DNA of 64,000 nucleotides from Pseudoalteromonas luteoviolacea (GCF_000814765.1 NZ_JWIC01000008.1:7501-71500); one strand, 5' to 3'; positions 39,376 to 49,953 are shown, counted from the stretch's first letter. The notes: generated by a model not told the origin, from the letters alone. Made by a program: numbers and translations.

Positions 39376-40106
39376 TGTATATACAAGTAAAACTTGGCCT
39401 AATATTCGCTTTGCTTATGGTAACTTGCAAAGCACATGCAACCGCCACCGAATATGTATTTATCAACATCTGGGATGAATATTATCAATCCACCCAATTG
39501 CCACAACCATTAGGAGAGCGCATTTTTATCCAGCCAGATATCAATATTGATGAGCCCAGCTTAACGCAGTTTGTCACAGCCAACCCTTCATTTCAGGGGA
39601 TCCACATCGATCACAACAATCAACTGATGTTTAAATTTCAAGTCCGCAAGACCCCGACAAGGGTTGTTGTAAACGAGGGACGTGTGATCTTAAAAGAAGC
39701 ACTTATCAGCAGTGAACCATCAGAAGTCACTTCAAATACCAAGGTGCCGTTACAGACATTATCAGGCAGGCGTCTTTCCAAAGCATGGATACATCAACAG
39801 TATCAGGTGCTATTTTTCAGTGACAGCCTCTGTCCATTTCAGCATATTCCCGATTGTGAAAAACGCATTGAGCAAAATAATCAGCTCGCTCAATATAATA
39901 AGAATGTCCTTACGGTGATAAAGCCGTTTTATGTAGATAAGCAAAGCGCACTCAATTACCAACAGCGCTTTGAGGTGAAGCACGATATTGTCTTTGATAC
40001 CCATAATCAGTTATTTGAACAATATCAAATCAGTGAACTCCCCTATTGGGTTTTATTAGACAATAAGGGGAATACCCTTTATCGCGGCACCAACGTGCCG
40101 CAATAA
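39375..40106 (+). CDS. Exported thioredoxin-like protein with atypical cysteines
   Basis: 243 residues; signal peptide about 1-22. The C-terminal half has a thioredoxin-like outline: FFSDSLCPFQHIPDCEKR (C153 and C161, seven residues between them instead of CXXC) and a cis-Pro loop at SELPYWVLLDNKG. The N-terminal half (about 25-120) is unassigned. The widely spaced Cys pair resembles metal-binding or peroxiredoxin-like variants more than a classical disulfide reductase. Translationally coupled to the TlpA-like gene, so probably a partner or substrate. Converges on the next gene with a 9-base gap. Confidence 0.7.
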   Translation: MYIQVKLGLIFALLMVTCKAHATATEYVFINIWDEYYQSTQLPQPLGERIFIQPDINIDEPSLTQFVTANPSFQGIHIDHNNQLMFKFQVRKTPTRVVVNEGRVILKEALISSEPSEVTSNTKVPLQTLSGRRLSKAWIHQQYQVLFFSDSLCPFQHIPDCEKRIEQNNQLAQYNKNVLTVIKPFYVDKQSALNYQQRFEVKHDIVFDTHNQLFEQYQISELPYWVLLDNKGNTLYRGTNVPQ

Positions 40107-40115
40107 GTCATCAAA

Positions 40116-42287
40116 TTACTCTAAAATCCATTTACTTTGACAATACACACTGTAGGGCGCATCCAATAAGTCCACAATATTTTTATCTGTGTGCCCTACT
40201 AAACGTGTAAATTCATCTAATTGCTGCAATAAGCCGTCGCTGTTTCTGAGTGCACTCAACTTCGCCTTGGAGTGGGCAGCAAGGGCATCGTTATTTATCA
40301 TCTGAGCAGCCGCTGAGGTATAAAACAACATGAGATGCGCCTCGGTATTATCGCTATCTGCAAGTGCTAACGCCCGCTCTGGTTGACCTCGCTTAAGATG
40401 TATATACATCTTTGTGTACTCAGCATAAATCGCCACATCAGCCAATTTAAAGCGTTGATATGCCAGTAAAGCCTGCTCAGTCAACGTTTGAGCCGTCTCT
40501 AACTCCCCCTGCTTTAACCCAATCCAAGCCAGCATAAGTTGCGTATTTGCATGTGTCAGTGGTGAGATATAGTCAGCCTCAAGCAATTGGTGATATTGCC
40601 GCTTTGCGTTATCTAATGCGTTTTGATCGTTTTTCACCAAGCCGATATCCATCCACGCCATCGCCTTAAGTAACCGAAGTTGCTCAGTAGCTGGCAAAAA
40701 AGACTCATGTATTTTGACTTGATCCAGATAATATAAGGCTTTTTCACCCTGATGAAGCTGAATATAATAAAACCCCAAGTAAGTGAGTACTTGCACTTTA
40801 ACATATTCATTGCCACTATCAGCAACAATATCCAGCGCCTCTAATAAACTCTGCTCCCCTTCATTCACGGGCACCAAATAATTTTGCCCGTACGCAAATA
40901 AGCTGGTTGCCAATTCTAAGTTTGCAGAGATCTGTCGATAGTAGTCTATGGCCTGACTCAGTACTTTCTTACTTTGTACTAGGTTAAGGTGATTTTTTTC
41001 CTGTGGGCCGGCTGCTGGTGGGTTTGCAAGATAAAATGAGCGCTGTGCTTCACTATAAGCAAAAGAGCGACTACCGATAAGTGCATAAGCAGCGTTCATC
41101 GCCAAGGTGTAATCTTGCCATTGCAAAGTATGCCAATAAATATCAGCTTGCAGTTGATAAGCACTGGCGATCAGTTCTATTTGTTGACTTTGTTGTGCCG
41201 CTCGCAGTCCAAGCTTTGCACTATTGAGCGCGGCTTCAAACTCCCCTAGGGCCTTTTCAAATGTCCCTTTATACAGGTGATAACGAGCTTGCAGTCCATC
41301 AGGTGCGTCACCCAATGTGATCTTATCAAAGCGTGCTTTCGCCTGCGCCACATCCCCTTGCTGCCAAGTGACCTGCGCCAACTCCAATTGTGAAGGTAAA
41401 TGCTCAGGTACACGCACTAAAGCCGCCTCAAAATACGACTTCGCAAGCTCGGGACCATACTCGTTTAATGCTTGCAAACCACGGTAGTAATCACTGAGGT
41501 CCTTTACAGGCGCAGCGGTTTTATTTTCATGATCGGACGTCACTTCTAAAGCCATTAGCACACGTGTGGCAATATCACTGAAGTTATGGCCTAACTGCTC
41601 GACTATTACGTCTGTTGTTCGTCCATTTAGGCTAATTTGCAGGATAAAACGCTGCTGTCTTGGTTTCAGTGTCAGCGCTAATGTATGTGGCTGTTGCTCT
41701 TTTGGTAGTTCAAGTAGTTCTGGAGCTTGGCTTTTTGGTTTCAATTGATAATGGTTTTGCAGCAATACTTTTAATTCGCTTTCGATGGCGTAGCCCCACC
41801 ATGCGTTGGCCTCGACCCCCGTTTCATTTTGCAAAGGTAAAATCAATAAGGCCGGTTTTTGCTGAGTTTGCTCATTGGATGAGAGTGGCCAGATTGCATC
41901 CATGTTAGCCATCGCAAATAACAAGACAGCAGCTAGGCTCACTGCCACGCCCATTTGCTTGGCACGTTTTTTTGCACACTTTGCGGCGTTAACCTCACAG
42001 ATCCACTGGTAACCTTGTTGTGGTAACGTTCTAATATAAATAGGATTTTGCGCATTATCGCCCAATGCTTGGCGTAATTCATTGATACTTTGTGTCAGTG
42101 CGGCTTCTCGATATTCACCGTGCTGCCACAGTGCGCTCAACAATGTTTCACGCTTAATGACTTGATTGGGATGTGTGAGAAAATAAGCCAGTAACTGCAA
42201 GACTTTAGGACGGAGAAGCTGCTGCGATTGCCCAGTGTATAAAACCAAGCGCTCAGCATCAAAACGAAATGGACCAAATAACAACAC
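40116..42287 (-). CDS. CadC-like membrane transcriptional regulator with TPR periplasmic domain
   Basis: 723 residues. The N-terminal OmpR/ToxR-type winged helix (about 1-96; LLRPKVLQLLAYFLTHPNQV, RTLPQQGYQW) is followed by one TM (about 111-129). A large periplasmic region (about 250-700) is made of TPR-like helical repeats (e.g. YYRGLQALNEYGPELAKSYF). One-component membrane regulators of this architecture are abundant in Alteromonadales. Target genes unknown; divergent from mnmE and convergent with the redox operon. Confidence 0.87.
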   Translation of the reverse strand: MLLFGPFRFDAERLVLYTGQSQQLLRPKVLQLLAYFLTHPNQVIKRETLLSALWQHGEYREAALTQSINELRQALGDNAQNPIYIRTLPQQGYQWICEVNAAKCAKKRAKQMGVAVSLAAVLLFAMANMDAIWPLSSNEQTQQKPALLILPLQNETGVEANAWWGYAIESELKVLLQNHYQLKPKSQAPELLELPKEQQPHTLALTLKPRQQRFILQISLNGRTTDVIVEQLGHNFSDIATRVLMALEVTSDHENKTAAPVKDLSDYYRGLQALNEYGPELAKSYFEAALVRVPEHLPSQLELAQVTWQQGDVAQAKARFDKITLGDAPDGLQARYHLYKGTFEKALGEFEAALNSAKLGLRAAQQSQQIELIASAYQLQADIYWHTLQWQDYTLAMNAAYALIGSRSFAYSEAQRSFYLANPPAAGPQEKNHLNLVQSKKVLSQAIDYYRQISANLELATSLFAYGQNYLVPVNEGEQSLLEALDIVADSGNEYVKVQVLTYLGFYYIQLHQGEKALYYLDQVKIHESFLPATEQLRLLKAMAWMDIGLVKNDQNALDNAKRQYHQLLEADYISPLTHANTQLMLAWIGLKQGELETAQTLTEQALLAYQRFKLADVAIYAEYTKMYIHLKRGQPERALALADSDNTEAHLMLFYTSAAAQMINNDALAAHSKAKLSALRNSDGLLQQLDEFTRLVGHTDKNIVDLLDAPYSVYCQSKWILE

Positions 42288-42412
42288 AGCTCAGAGTTTC
42301 CTTATCTCTATATCTTGCGTAATTGACTCTATTGATTAACTTCCACTATACCTGAGAAATGCCATTTGCTGTACAATTAAGCTCAGAATACACTCATTTA
42401 GCAAGAGCCATC

Positions 42413-43777
42413 ATGATTGCACAAGATACAATAGCAGCTCAGGCAACCGCCCCAGGTCGTGGTGGTGTCGGCATCATCCGAATTTCAGGTACGGGTGCTA
42501 AACAAGTTGCTGAAAAAATATTAGGTAAATGCCCAAAAACGCGATATGCCGAATACTTACCTTTTAATACCTTAGCTGGTGAACAGCTTGATCAAGGTAT
42601 TGCGCTATTTTTCCAAGGTCCAAACTCTTTTACCGGCGAAGACGTGCTAGAACTACAAGGCCACGGTGGGCCAGTTGTCATTGACATGCTTTTGAAAGAG
42701 ATCAGCCAAATTGACGGGGTTAGATTGGCAAAGCCCGGTGAGTTTTCAGAGCGTGCATTCATGAATGATAAGCTCGATCTTACCCAAGCCGAAGCCATTG
42801 CAGACCTCATCAATGCAACCAGTGAGCAAGCAGCGAAAAGTGCCCTACACTCTTTACAAGGCGACTTTTCAAAGCACATCAATGTGCTGGTGGAACAAGT
42901 GATCCACTTACGTATGTATGTTGAAGCAGCCATTGATTTCCCAGACGAAGAAATCGATTTTTTATCTGATGGCAAAGTCTCTGGTGACTTACAAGCGATC
43001 ATAGATCAGCTTGCTGAAGTCAGACAACAAGCTAAGCAAGGCAGCATTATGCGTGAAGGGATGCGTGTCGTCATCGCGGGTCGTCCAAACGCAGGAAAAT
43101 CGTCATTACTCAATGCATTGGCAGGCAGAGAAGCTGCCATTGTCACTGATATTGCGGGCACCACCCGCGATGTACTTCGAGAACACATTCATATCGATGG
43201 TATGCCACTACATATTATTGATACAGCAGGCCTGCGTGAGAGCCCAGACAAAGTCGAGCAAATCGGTATTGAACGTGCGTGGGAAGAGATCAGCGGTGCC
43301 GATCATGTGCTATTTATGGTCGATGGCACGGAGACGTTAGAGACAGATCCAATCAAGATCTGGCCTGAGTTTATGGAAAAACTGCCAAAAGGTATGGATA
43401 TCACCGTCATTCGCAACAAAATCGATCTATGCGATGAACAACAAGGACTATGTCAGCAAGGCGACTACCCTGTTTTAAGGCTCAGTGCGCAAGCCAATAC
43501 CGGCGTCGATATACTCAGAGAGCACTTAAAAGCGTGTATCGGATTTACCGGTGCGAACGAAAGTGGCTTTATGGCTCGCCGCCGCCATTTAGATGCATTA
43601 GAGCGTGCAGCTGAGCATTTAGAGATCGGTCAGACACAACTTGAAATGCATATCGCCGGTGAAATTTTAGCTGAAGAACTGCGTTTAACTCAGCAATATC
43701 TCAATGAAATTACCGGAGAATTCACCTCCGATGACCTACTGGGTAAAATATTTAGCTCATTTTGTATTGGTAAGTAA
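42413..43777 (+). CDS. mnmE: tRNA modification GTPase MnmE (TrmE)
   Basis: 454 residues from ATG 42413 ([20 protein letters not shown]), the same length as the E. coli enzyme; an upstream in-frame extension is not conserved. N-terminal THF-binding domain, then a G domain inserted in a helical domain: [14 protein letters not shown] (G1), GTTRD (G2), DTAGLRES (G3), NKID (G4). C-terminus FCIGK with the essential Cys. With MnmG (45531) forms cmnm5U34 in tRNA. Confidence 0.98.
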   Translation: MIAQDTIAAQATAPGRGGVGIIRISGTGAKQVAEKILGKCPKTRYAEYLPFNTLAGEQLDQGIALFFQGPNSFTGEDVLELQGHGGPVVIDMLLKEISQIDGVRLAKPGEFSERAFMNDKLDLTQAEAIADLINATSEQAAKSALHSLQGDFSKHINVLVEQVIHLRMYVEAAIDFPDEEIDFLSDGKVSGDLQAIIDQLAEVRQQAKQGSIMREGMRVVIAGRPNAGKSSLLNALAGREAAIVTDIAGTTRDVLREHIHIDGMPLHIIDTAGLRESPDKVEQIGIERAWEEISGADHVLFMVDGTETLETDPIKIWPEFMEKLPKGMDITVIRNKIDLCDEQQGLCQQGDYPVLRLSAQANTGVDILREHLKACIGFTGANESGFMARRRHLDALERAAEHLEIGQTQLEMHIAGEILAEELRLTQQYLNEITGEFTSDDLLGKIFSSFCIGK

Positions 43778-43785
43778 CTTACTAT

Positions 43786-43812
43786 CCCGATGCACTATGC
43801 ATCGGGCTTTTT
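43786..43812 (+). terminator. Rho-independent terminator of mnmE
   Basis: CCCGATGCA, loop CTA, TGCATCGGG, then CTTTTT; nine bases after the stop. Confidence 0.9.
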
Positions 43813-44669
43813 GCAGGCAAAGTTTCCGCAAACTCCCCTATCACAGCATTAAAAATGCGTCATCACGAAGCACTGACATTCAACTCATTCTGAATCTACA
43901 CATGGCCGCACTGTGCTGCTAATTTCCTATTTGTTAGCTAAAAAACACACTCAACAGATGTGTGTTTCCGCCAGATTTGAACCGTATTGTCACTACACGG
44001 ATATGTGACTGTCGATCATCTAAATACTGTAACCTGACGTCTATACAAACTTTATCTTATATACATTCATAGGATGAAACCCGAGTATTTAAGCGCTATA
44101 ACAGCCTTTCATATGCCTAGTTTATTAACTGATAATGCGTCAAAGTTCGCCTCACTATGTACTTCAGTATCGGACATAATGAAGATACTCATACGCTACC
44201 CACCAAATTATCTTAGTGAAAAAACCGCAAATATACGCATGTCAGGCTGTGAAGATCCGTTACAACTTGTATTTGAGGCTGTGAAAACACATTTTTTTAG
44301 AATATTTACTTATATAGATCTAACTTTATAGATCTAAAAAACACTGATCACAACTCTCCAAAAGATCTTTATCCAGCGGGTAATTATCCACATTGTTAGA
44401 AAACCTTGGCATTATATATTAAAACCTAAACCTATCCCGGTAATACCCCCCAACCATGCTCATTCTCCCCCCTGCTTATCCACAATTAATATAGAGCATA
44501 ACCGCAAGGAATAATTTATTAAAAACTTATAAAACATAAGCTTATAAATTTAATTCACAAAAGACTAAAAAAGCAGCTAATTAATTTTATCCCAAGGATT
44601 AAGTAACACTTTACTTCTGCTCAATCCAGATTAATATGACCCGCATATAACGTAAAGTAACGAGCACAA
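43813..44669. other. mnmE-mioC intergenic region with DnaA boxes
   Basis: 857 bases with no convincing gene. It holds an A-rich hairpin (AAACACAC...GTGTGTTT, about 43941-43967), GATC sites at 44254, 44317, 44331, 44346 and 44364, and two perfect DnaA boxes TTATCCACA at 44384-44392 and 44476-44484. The latter are in the expected mioC promoter region, so DnaA control of mioC transcription (as in E. coli) is plausible. An 85-codon ORF at 44074-44331 lacks a proper ribosome-binding site and is not accepted. Confidence 0.6.
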
Positions 44670-45113
44670 ATGAGTAATATTGAGATCATCATTGGTAGTC
44701 AAATGGGTTCAGCTGAATATGTCGCTGAGCAGCTAGCTGAAGATCTAAACACCAGATCTTTAACATGCAACGTGCATGAGCAACCTGATTTATCGGACTG
44801 CCAAAGCAATATATGGTTATTAGTGACTTCTACCTATGGCGCAGGTGATTACCCAGAAAACTTATTACCTTTTATCTCGCAGCTCAATGAGCAAAGCGAT
44901 CTAAGCCATATTCGCTTTGCTGTGATTGGGATCGGGGACTCTAGTTATGATACGTATAACCATGCCGCGATTAATGGCGAACAGCTATTAATAGAAAAAG
45001 GCGCGAAAATACTTTTGCCGACATTAAAAATAGACGTGTTAGATGAAGCATTGCCTGAAGACACGGCATTAGAATGGTTGCCGCAATTAAGCGCAGCACT
45101 AGCAAACCACTGA
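44670..45113 (+). CDS. mioC: Flavodoxin-like protein MioC
   Basis: 147 residues. FMN-binding flavodoxin fold (IIIGSQMGSAEYVAEQLAEDL phosphate loop; TSTYGAGDYPENL; GIGDSSYDTYNHA). In E. coli MioC supports biotin synthase electron transfer, and its transcription enters oriC. It occupies the same place here, directly before the origin. Confidence 0.94.
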   Translation: MSNIEIIIGSQMGSAEYVAEQLAEDLNTRSLTCNVHEQPDLSDCQSNIWLLVTSTYGAGDYPENLLPFISQLNEQSDLSHIRFAVIGIGDSSYDTYNHAAINGEQLLIEKGAKILLPTLKIDVLDEALPEDTALEWLPQLSAALANH

Positions 45114-45530
45114 TAAAGATCGGTTTTTCATAAGATATCCACATTTTTTGTTATTTTAAAATCCATATGTGGATAACCTTTGATCTAACTGCTGATCTAA
45201 CATAAGTTATCCATTGGATAAATCTGATCGGTTTTGTGGCTGTGAATAAATAGGCGTTTTGATCAAAGCTTATACGCCCTTAGATCCGATCTAATTCACA
45301 CTATATGATCTGACTTAAGTCTATGGATCATATTAGGAATATAACCTTATTCACAGATCTGAGCTTCATTAAATATAAGATCAATAAAGATCTTTAAAAA
45401 GATCCTTATATATTTTAAGTGATCCATTTTGAGCTTAGGTTAAAATTTAATCGTTTCACTTCTGCGTTTTTCTAGGTAGAATACGCACCCTTTCGAAATT
45501 TGCTGGTTGTTTTTAAGTAGGATCCCGTAA
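45114..45530. other. oriC: Chromosomal replication origin oriC (mioC-mnmG type)
   Basis: 417 AT-rich bases between mioC and mnmG, the enteric/Vibrio oriC position. DnaA boxes: reverse TTATCCACA at 45168-45176, reverse TTATTCACA at 45241-45249, TTATTCACA at 45347-45355, and near-match ATATCCACA at 45135. An inverted TTATCC-AT-TGGATAA pair lies near 45207-45221. Fifteen GATC sites occur between 45118 and 45524. The AT-rich GATCTTTAAAAAGATCC stretch near 45389-45405 resembles the 13-mer unwinding elements. mnmG and parAB lead away to the right. Confidence 0.9.
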
Positions 45531-47420
45531 ATGATTTATCATGAACATTTTGACGTAATCGTGGTTGGTGGCGGTCATGCTGGTACTGAAGCTGCATTAG
45601 CTGCAGCTCGTATGGGTATGAATACCTTATTGTTAACTCACAATATGGATACTTTAGGCCAAATGTCTTGTAACCCAGCGATCGGCGGGATCGGCAAAGG
45701 GCACCTTGTTAAAGAGATCGATGCACTTGGTGGTGCTATGGCACAAGCCATTGACAAAGGTGGGATCCAATTTAGAACATTAAACTCATCTAAAGGACCC
45801 GCTGTAAGAGCAACCAGAGCACAAGCTGATCGCGCACTTTACAAAGCGGCGATCCAAGATACTTTGCAAAATCAAGAAAATTTAAAAGTTTTCCAACAAA
45901 GTTGTGATGATCTCATTGTTGAACAAGATCAAGTCAAAGGTGTAGTTACCCAAATGGGACTACGTTTTAGTGCCCAATCAGTTGTTTTGACTGTAGGTAC
46001 ATTCTTAGGTGGACAAATTCACATCGGCCTTGAAAATTACAAAGGCGGAAGAGCTGGCGATCCACCTTCAATCGCACTTGCGCATCGTTTACGTGAGTTA
46101 CCATTTCGTGTAGACCGATTAAAAACCGGTACTCCTCCGAGAATTGATGCAAGAACAGTTGATTTTTCAGTGATGCAAGAGCAACCAGGTGATACACCAA
46201 CACCGGTATTTTCATTTCTTGGTAAGCAATCAGATCACCCACAACAGATCCCGTGTTATATCACTTATACCAATGAGAAAACACATGATGTGATCCGTGA
46301 AAATCTACATAGATCTCCGATGTATGCAGGTGTGATCGAAGGGATTGGACCAAGATACTGTCCGTCTATTGAAGATAAGATAGTGCGTTTTGCTGACAAG
46401 GAGAAACATCAGATCTTTGTTGAGCCTGAAGGGCTAACGTCCTATGAATTATACCCGAATGGTATTTCCACCAGCCTACCTTTTGATATTCAATTAGAGA
46501 TTGTTCGCTCAATCAAAGGGTTTGAAAATGCACATATCTGTCGACCAGGTTATGCCATTGAGTATGATTTCTTCGATCCAAGAGACTTAAAGCAATCTTT
46601 AGAAACTAAGTTCATCAGTGGCTTGTTCTTTGCTGGTCAAATTAATGGTACTACCGGTTATGAAGAAGCGGGTGCTCAAGGTTTGATCGCAGGCATGAAC
46701 GCCGCATTACAAGTGAAAGGTGAATCAGCTTGGACGCCGCGCCGAGATGAAGCATACACCGGCGTTTTAATTGATGACCTTGCTACTTTAGGTACAAAAG
46801 AACCGTACCGTATGTTTACTAGCCGTGCAGAATACCGCCTATTGTTACGTGAAGACAATGCTGATTTACGTTTGACTGAAAAAGGCCGCGAACTAGGATT
46901 AGTAAATGATGAACGATGGGCTGCATTTAACGACAAATTAGAAGTGATGGAGCAAGAGTCACAGCGTTTACGTGCTACCTGGATCCACAAAGATCATGAA
47001 GCGTTAGATCAAGTCAATGCGTTGCTTAAATCGCCACTCACCAGAGAGGCAAGTTTAGAAGATCTGATCCGTCGACCTGAGGTGAGCTATCGCGAACTGA
47101 TGACAATTGATGGCTTAGCGAGTGAGCACGAAAATTGGCAAGCTTTAGAGCAGGTTGAAATTCAAACAAAATACGCAGGTTATATTGCGCGTCAACAAGA
47201 TGAGATAAATAAGCAACTGCGCCACGAAGAAACTTTGCTGCCAGCAGAGTTTGATTATAGCCAAGTGAGTGGTTTATCAAATGAGGTGGTTGCAAAGCTT
47301 ACAGATGCACGCCCGCAGACGATTGGCCAAGCTTCACGTATTTCTGGTATCACCCCAGCCGCTATTTCGCTATTATTAGTATATCTGAAAAAGCAAGGGC
47401 TGTTGCGCAAGTCAGCGTAA
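45531..47420 (+). CDS. mnmG: tRNA uridine-5-carboxymethylaminomethyl synthesis enzyme MnmG (GidA)
   Basis: 629 residues. FAD-binding N-terminus ([21 protein letters not shown]), NADH-binding region, catalytic-region motif [20 protein letters not shown], and [19 protein letters not shown]. Forms a complex with MnmE to modify U34 of tRNA. The coding sequence is unusually rich in GATC, particularly in its first third. Confidence 0.98.
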   Translation: MIYHEHFDVIVVGGGHAGTEAALAAARMGMNTLLLTHNMDTLGQMSCNPAIGGIGKGHLVKEIDALGGAMAQAIDKGGIQFRTLNSSKGPAVRATRAQADRALYKAAIQDTLQNQENLKVFQQSCDDLIVEQDQVKGVVTQMGLRFSAQSVVLTVGTFLGGQIHIGLENYKGGRAGDPPSIALAHRLRELPFRVDRLKTGTPPRIDARTVDFSVMQEQPGDTPTPVFSFLGKQSDHPQQIPCYITYTNEKTHDVIRENLHRSPMYAGVIEGIGPRYCPSIEDKIVRFADKEKHQIFVEPEGLTSYELYPNGISTSLPFDIQLEIVRSIKGFENAHICRPGYAIEYDFFDPRDLKQSLETKFISGLFFAGQINGTTGYEEAGAQGLIAGMNAALQVKGESAWTPRRDEAYTGVLIDDLATLGTKEPYRMFTSRAEYRLLLREDNADLRLTEKGRELGLVNDERWAAFNDKLEVMEQESQRLRATWIHKDHEALDQVNALLKSPLTREASLEDLIRRPEVSYRELMTIDGLASEHENWQALEQVEIQTKYAGYIARQQDEINKQLRHEETLLPAEFDYSQVSGLSNEVVAKLTDARPQTIGQASRISGITPAAISLLLVYLKKQGLLRKSA

Positions 47421-47435
47421 CAGCGATGGAACACT

Positions 47436-48056
47436 GTGTTACTAGAACAACTCAATGCTTTGTTAGTGGAAACGAGTATTTCACTGACTGAAAATCAAAA
47501 ACAGCAGCTGGTCGATTATGTCGAGCTGCTCGACAAATGGAATAAAGCTTACAACCTCACATCGGTGCGAGATCCGAAAGAGATGATGGTAAAACATATT
47601 CTCGATTCTTTGGTGGTTGCACCACATCTTAGTGGTAAACATTACATTGATGTTGGCACAGGCCCTGGGCTACCTGGCATCGTCTTAGCGATAGCCTTGC
47701 CTGAGACTGAGTTTGTATTACTCGACAGCCTAGGAAAAAGAGTACGTTTTTTAACCCAGGTAAAACATGCGCTTGGATTAAAAAATGTGACGCCAGTCCA
47801 GTCTCGTGTTGAAGAATATCAGCCAAGTGTTAAATTAGACGGTGTGTTGAGTCGCGCATTTGCATCATTAGAGGACATGGTTCAGTGGTGCACACATTTA
47901 ATTGACTCATCAGGGCGATTCGTTGCACTAAAAGGAATGTATCCGCAAGATGAATTGGACAGTCTGCCTGAAGGCATTTCTTTGGAGCAAAATATCACTT
48001 TACAGGTTCCAGATCTGGAAGGTGAGCGCCATTTAATTATTCTTACTAAAGACTAA
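47436..48056 (+). CDS. rsmG: 16S rRNA (guanine-527 N7)-methyltransferase RsmG (GidB)
   Basis: 206 residues from GTG 47436. SAM-binding motif [31 protein letters not shown] and FVALKG are conserved. Methylates G527 of 16S rRNA; loss gives low-level streptomycin resistance. Follows mnmG by 15 bases. Confidence 0.97.
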   Translation: MLLEQLNALLVETSISLTENQKQQLVDYVELLDKWNKAYNLTSVRDPKEMMVKHILDSLVVAPHLSGKHYIDVGTGPGLPGIVLAIALPETEFVLLDSLGKRVRFLTQVKHALGLKNVTPVQSRVEEYQPSVKLDGVLSRAFASLEDMVQWCTHLIDSSGRFVALKGMYPQDELDSLPEGISLEQNITLQVPDLEGERHLIILTKD

Positions 48057-48069
48057 ATTCGAGGATACT

Positions 48070-48855
48070 GTGGCTAAAGTCATTGCAATTGCAAACCAAA
48101 AGGGTGGTGTTGGTAAAACAACCACTGCGGTTAACCTTGCTGCCTCGATGGCGGCGACCAAAAGAAAAGTACTGCTGATAGATTTAGATCCACAAGGCAA
48201 TGCGACGATGGGCAGTGGCGTTGACAAATATAGTGATGTGGCCACCATCTATGATCTACTCATTGAAGAGACCCCCATTAAAGAAGTGATCTGTACAGAC
48301 ACATCAGGTGAGTATGATTTGATCGCAGCCAATGGCGATGTAACCGCTGCCGAAGTCAAGTTAATGGAGTTGTTTGCGCGTGAAGTACGCCTGCGCAACG
48401 CCATAGAGTCTGTGCAAGATGACTATGAGTTTATCTTTATCGATTGTCCGCCATCATTAAATATGTTGACTGTCAATGCCATGGCTGCGGCAGACTCAGT
48501 GATGGTACCTATGCAATGTGAATATTATGCACTTGAAGGTTTAACCGCATTAATGGATACCATTACACAGCTGTCTAAGTTGGTTAACCCAGAACTGCAA
48601 ATTGAAGGGATCTTGCGAACTATGTATGATCCACGCAACCGATTGGCAAACGATGTTTCTGAGCAGCTCAAACAGCACTTTGGCGACAAGGTATATCGAA
48701 CGGTGATCCCGCGTAATGTGCGTTTAGCTGAAGCGCCAAGTTTTGGTGCACCTGCTATGTATTATGATCGTGCATCCAGTGGTGCAAAAGCCTACCTTGC
48801 ACTGGCTGGAGAAATGTTGCGTCGTCAAGAAAAACAAGCCGCTGCCGTAGCATAA
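48070..48855 (+). CDS. parA: Chromosome partitioning ATPase ParA (Soj)
   Basis: 261 residues from GTG 48070 (GAGGA upstream). Deviant Walker A KGGVGKTTTAVNLAASMAA, Walker B FIFIDCPPSL. Forms ATP-dependent gradients on the nucleoid to segregate ParB-parS complexes; parS sites lie in recF 17 kb to the left. Confidence 0.97.
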   Translation: MAKVIAIANQKGGVGKTTTAVNLAASMAATKRKVLLIDLDPQGNATMGSGVDKYSDVATIYDLLIEETPIKEVICTDTSGEYDLIAANGDVTAAEVKLMELFAREVRLRNAIESVQDDYEFIFIDCPPSLNMLTVNAMAAADSVMVPMQCEYYALEGLTALMDTITQLSKLVNPELQIEGILRTMYDPRNRLANDVSEQLKQHFGDKVYRTVIPRNVRLAEAPSFGAPAMYYDRASSGAKAYLALAGEMLRRQEKQAAAVA

Positions 48856-48870
48856 GAGGATAATAACAAC

Positions 48871-49815
48871 ATGTCGGTGAAAAAAAGAGGATTGGGGCGT
48901 GGTTTAGATGCATTATTGAGCTCTGCTAAACCACCAACAGGTACTGCTCAGCCGGTGGAGCCGAACGCGCCAGCGGAAGAGTTCGCATCTGAACCTGTTA
49001 GTCAGCCATCTGAAGCATCGGATCAAGAGCTACAGCGTCTACCGATTGAATTCTTACAACGAGGCAAATATCAACCTCGTAAAGATATGTCTGAACAAGC
49101 CTTAGAAGAATTAGCAAACTCCATTCGCGCTCAAGGCGTATTGCAACCCATTGTGGTTAGGCAGTTAGGGCGTGAGCAATATGAAATTATTGCGGGTGAG
49201 CGCCGCTGGCGCGCATCACAACTTGCTGGCTTAGATGTGGTGCCTTGTATCATCAAAGATGTTGAGGATGATGCCGCCGTCGCCATTGCACTGATTGAGA
49301 ATATTCAACGTGAAGACCTCAATGCCATGGAAGAGGCGGTTGCGCTAGATCGATTACTCAATGAATTTGATTTAACCCACCAGCAAGTGGCTGATGCTGT
49401 TGGTAAATCAAGAACAACTGTGACTAACTTGTTACGTTTAATCAATCTCAATGATGATGTGAAAATCTTGTTAGAACATGGCGATATCGAAATGGGCCAT
49501 GCTCGATGCTTATTGTCACTACAAGGCGAAGCTCAATCTGAAGCTGCCCGTACGGCGGTGGCGAAAGGGTTGACGGTGCGTGAAACTGAAAAGTTAGTAC
49601 GCGCTATGCAAGAACCTGTGGTTAAAAAAGAAACAAAAGAAAAAGACCCAGATGTCAAACTGTTAGAGCAACAGCTTGCAGAAAACCTGGGCGCAAAAGT
49701 TGAGATCAACTACAATCAAAAAGGCAAAGGGAAATTGGTTATTTCTTATGCTGATCTTGACGAATTAGACGGCATTCTTGGGCGGATCCACCCAGATTTA
49801 CAACAACCCTCCTAA
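48871..49815 (+). CDS. parB: Chromosome partitioning protein ParB (Spo0J)
   Basis: 314 residues. N-terminal KKRGLGRGLDALLSS (ParA-stimulating), an Ala/Pro/Glu-rich linker, the ParB/Srx CTP-binding domain with GERRWRASQLAG and ENIQREDLNAMEEA, HTH (LTHQQVADAVGKSRTTVTNLLRL), then C-terminal dimerisation domain. Binds TGTTCCACGTGGAACA. Confidence 0.97.
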   Translation: MSVKKRGLGRGLDALLSSAKPPTGTAQPVEPNAPAEEFASEPVSQPSEASDQELQRLPIEFLQRGKYQPRKDMSEQALEELANSIRAQGVLQPIVVRQLGREQYEIIAGERRWRASQLAGLDVVPCIIKDVEDDAAVAIALIENIQREDLNAMEEAVALDRLLNEFDLTHQQVADAVGKSRTTVTNLLRLINLNDDVKILLEHGDIEMGHARCLLSLQGEAQSEAARTAVAKGLTVRETEKLVRAMQEPVVKKETKEKDPDVKLLEQQLAENLGAKVEINYNQKGKGKLVISYADLDELDGILGRIHPDLQQPS

Positions 49816-49826
49816 AGGTCAAAATT

Positions 49827-49866
49827 GCGACGAAATACGCGCTTAAATTATGCTGCATTTCGTCGC
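49827..49866. repeat. Inverted repeat downstream of parB
   Basis: GCGACGAAAT (49827-49836) and ATTTCGTCGC (49857-49866), 10-bp perfect arms, 20-base loop, no T-run. Could be a weak terminator or an operator before the atp operon. Confidence 0.4.
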
Positions 49867-49953
49867 GTCAAGTTGCAAATTGAGCAGAAATCAGTATAAT
49901 TTCGCCAGTTTTTATACCCTGATAAATTTTAGCGTCATTAAGGTTAATATAAA

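Noticed and set aside
43967-44000. tRNA-like T-arm (minus strand GGTTCAAATC) followed by an A/T-flanked hairpin
   Set aside because: No matching acceptor, D-arm or anticodon stem could be found in the surrounding 90 bases; probably chance or an unrecognisable remnant.
44074-44331. 85-codon ORF between mnmE and mioC
   Set aside because: AGG sits directly against the ATG, so no usable ribosome-binding site; no recognisable domain; it overlaps the GATC- and DnaA-box-rich mioC upstream region.
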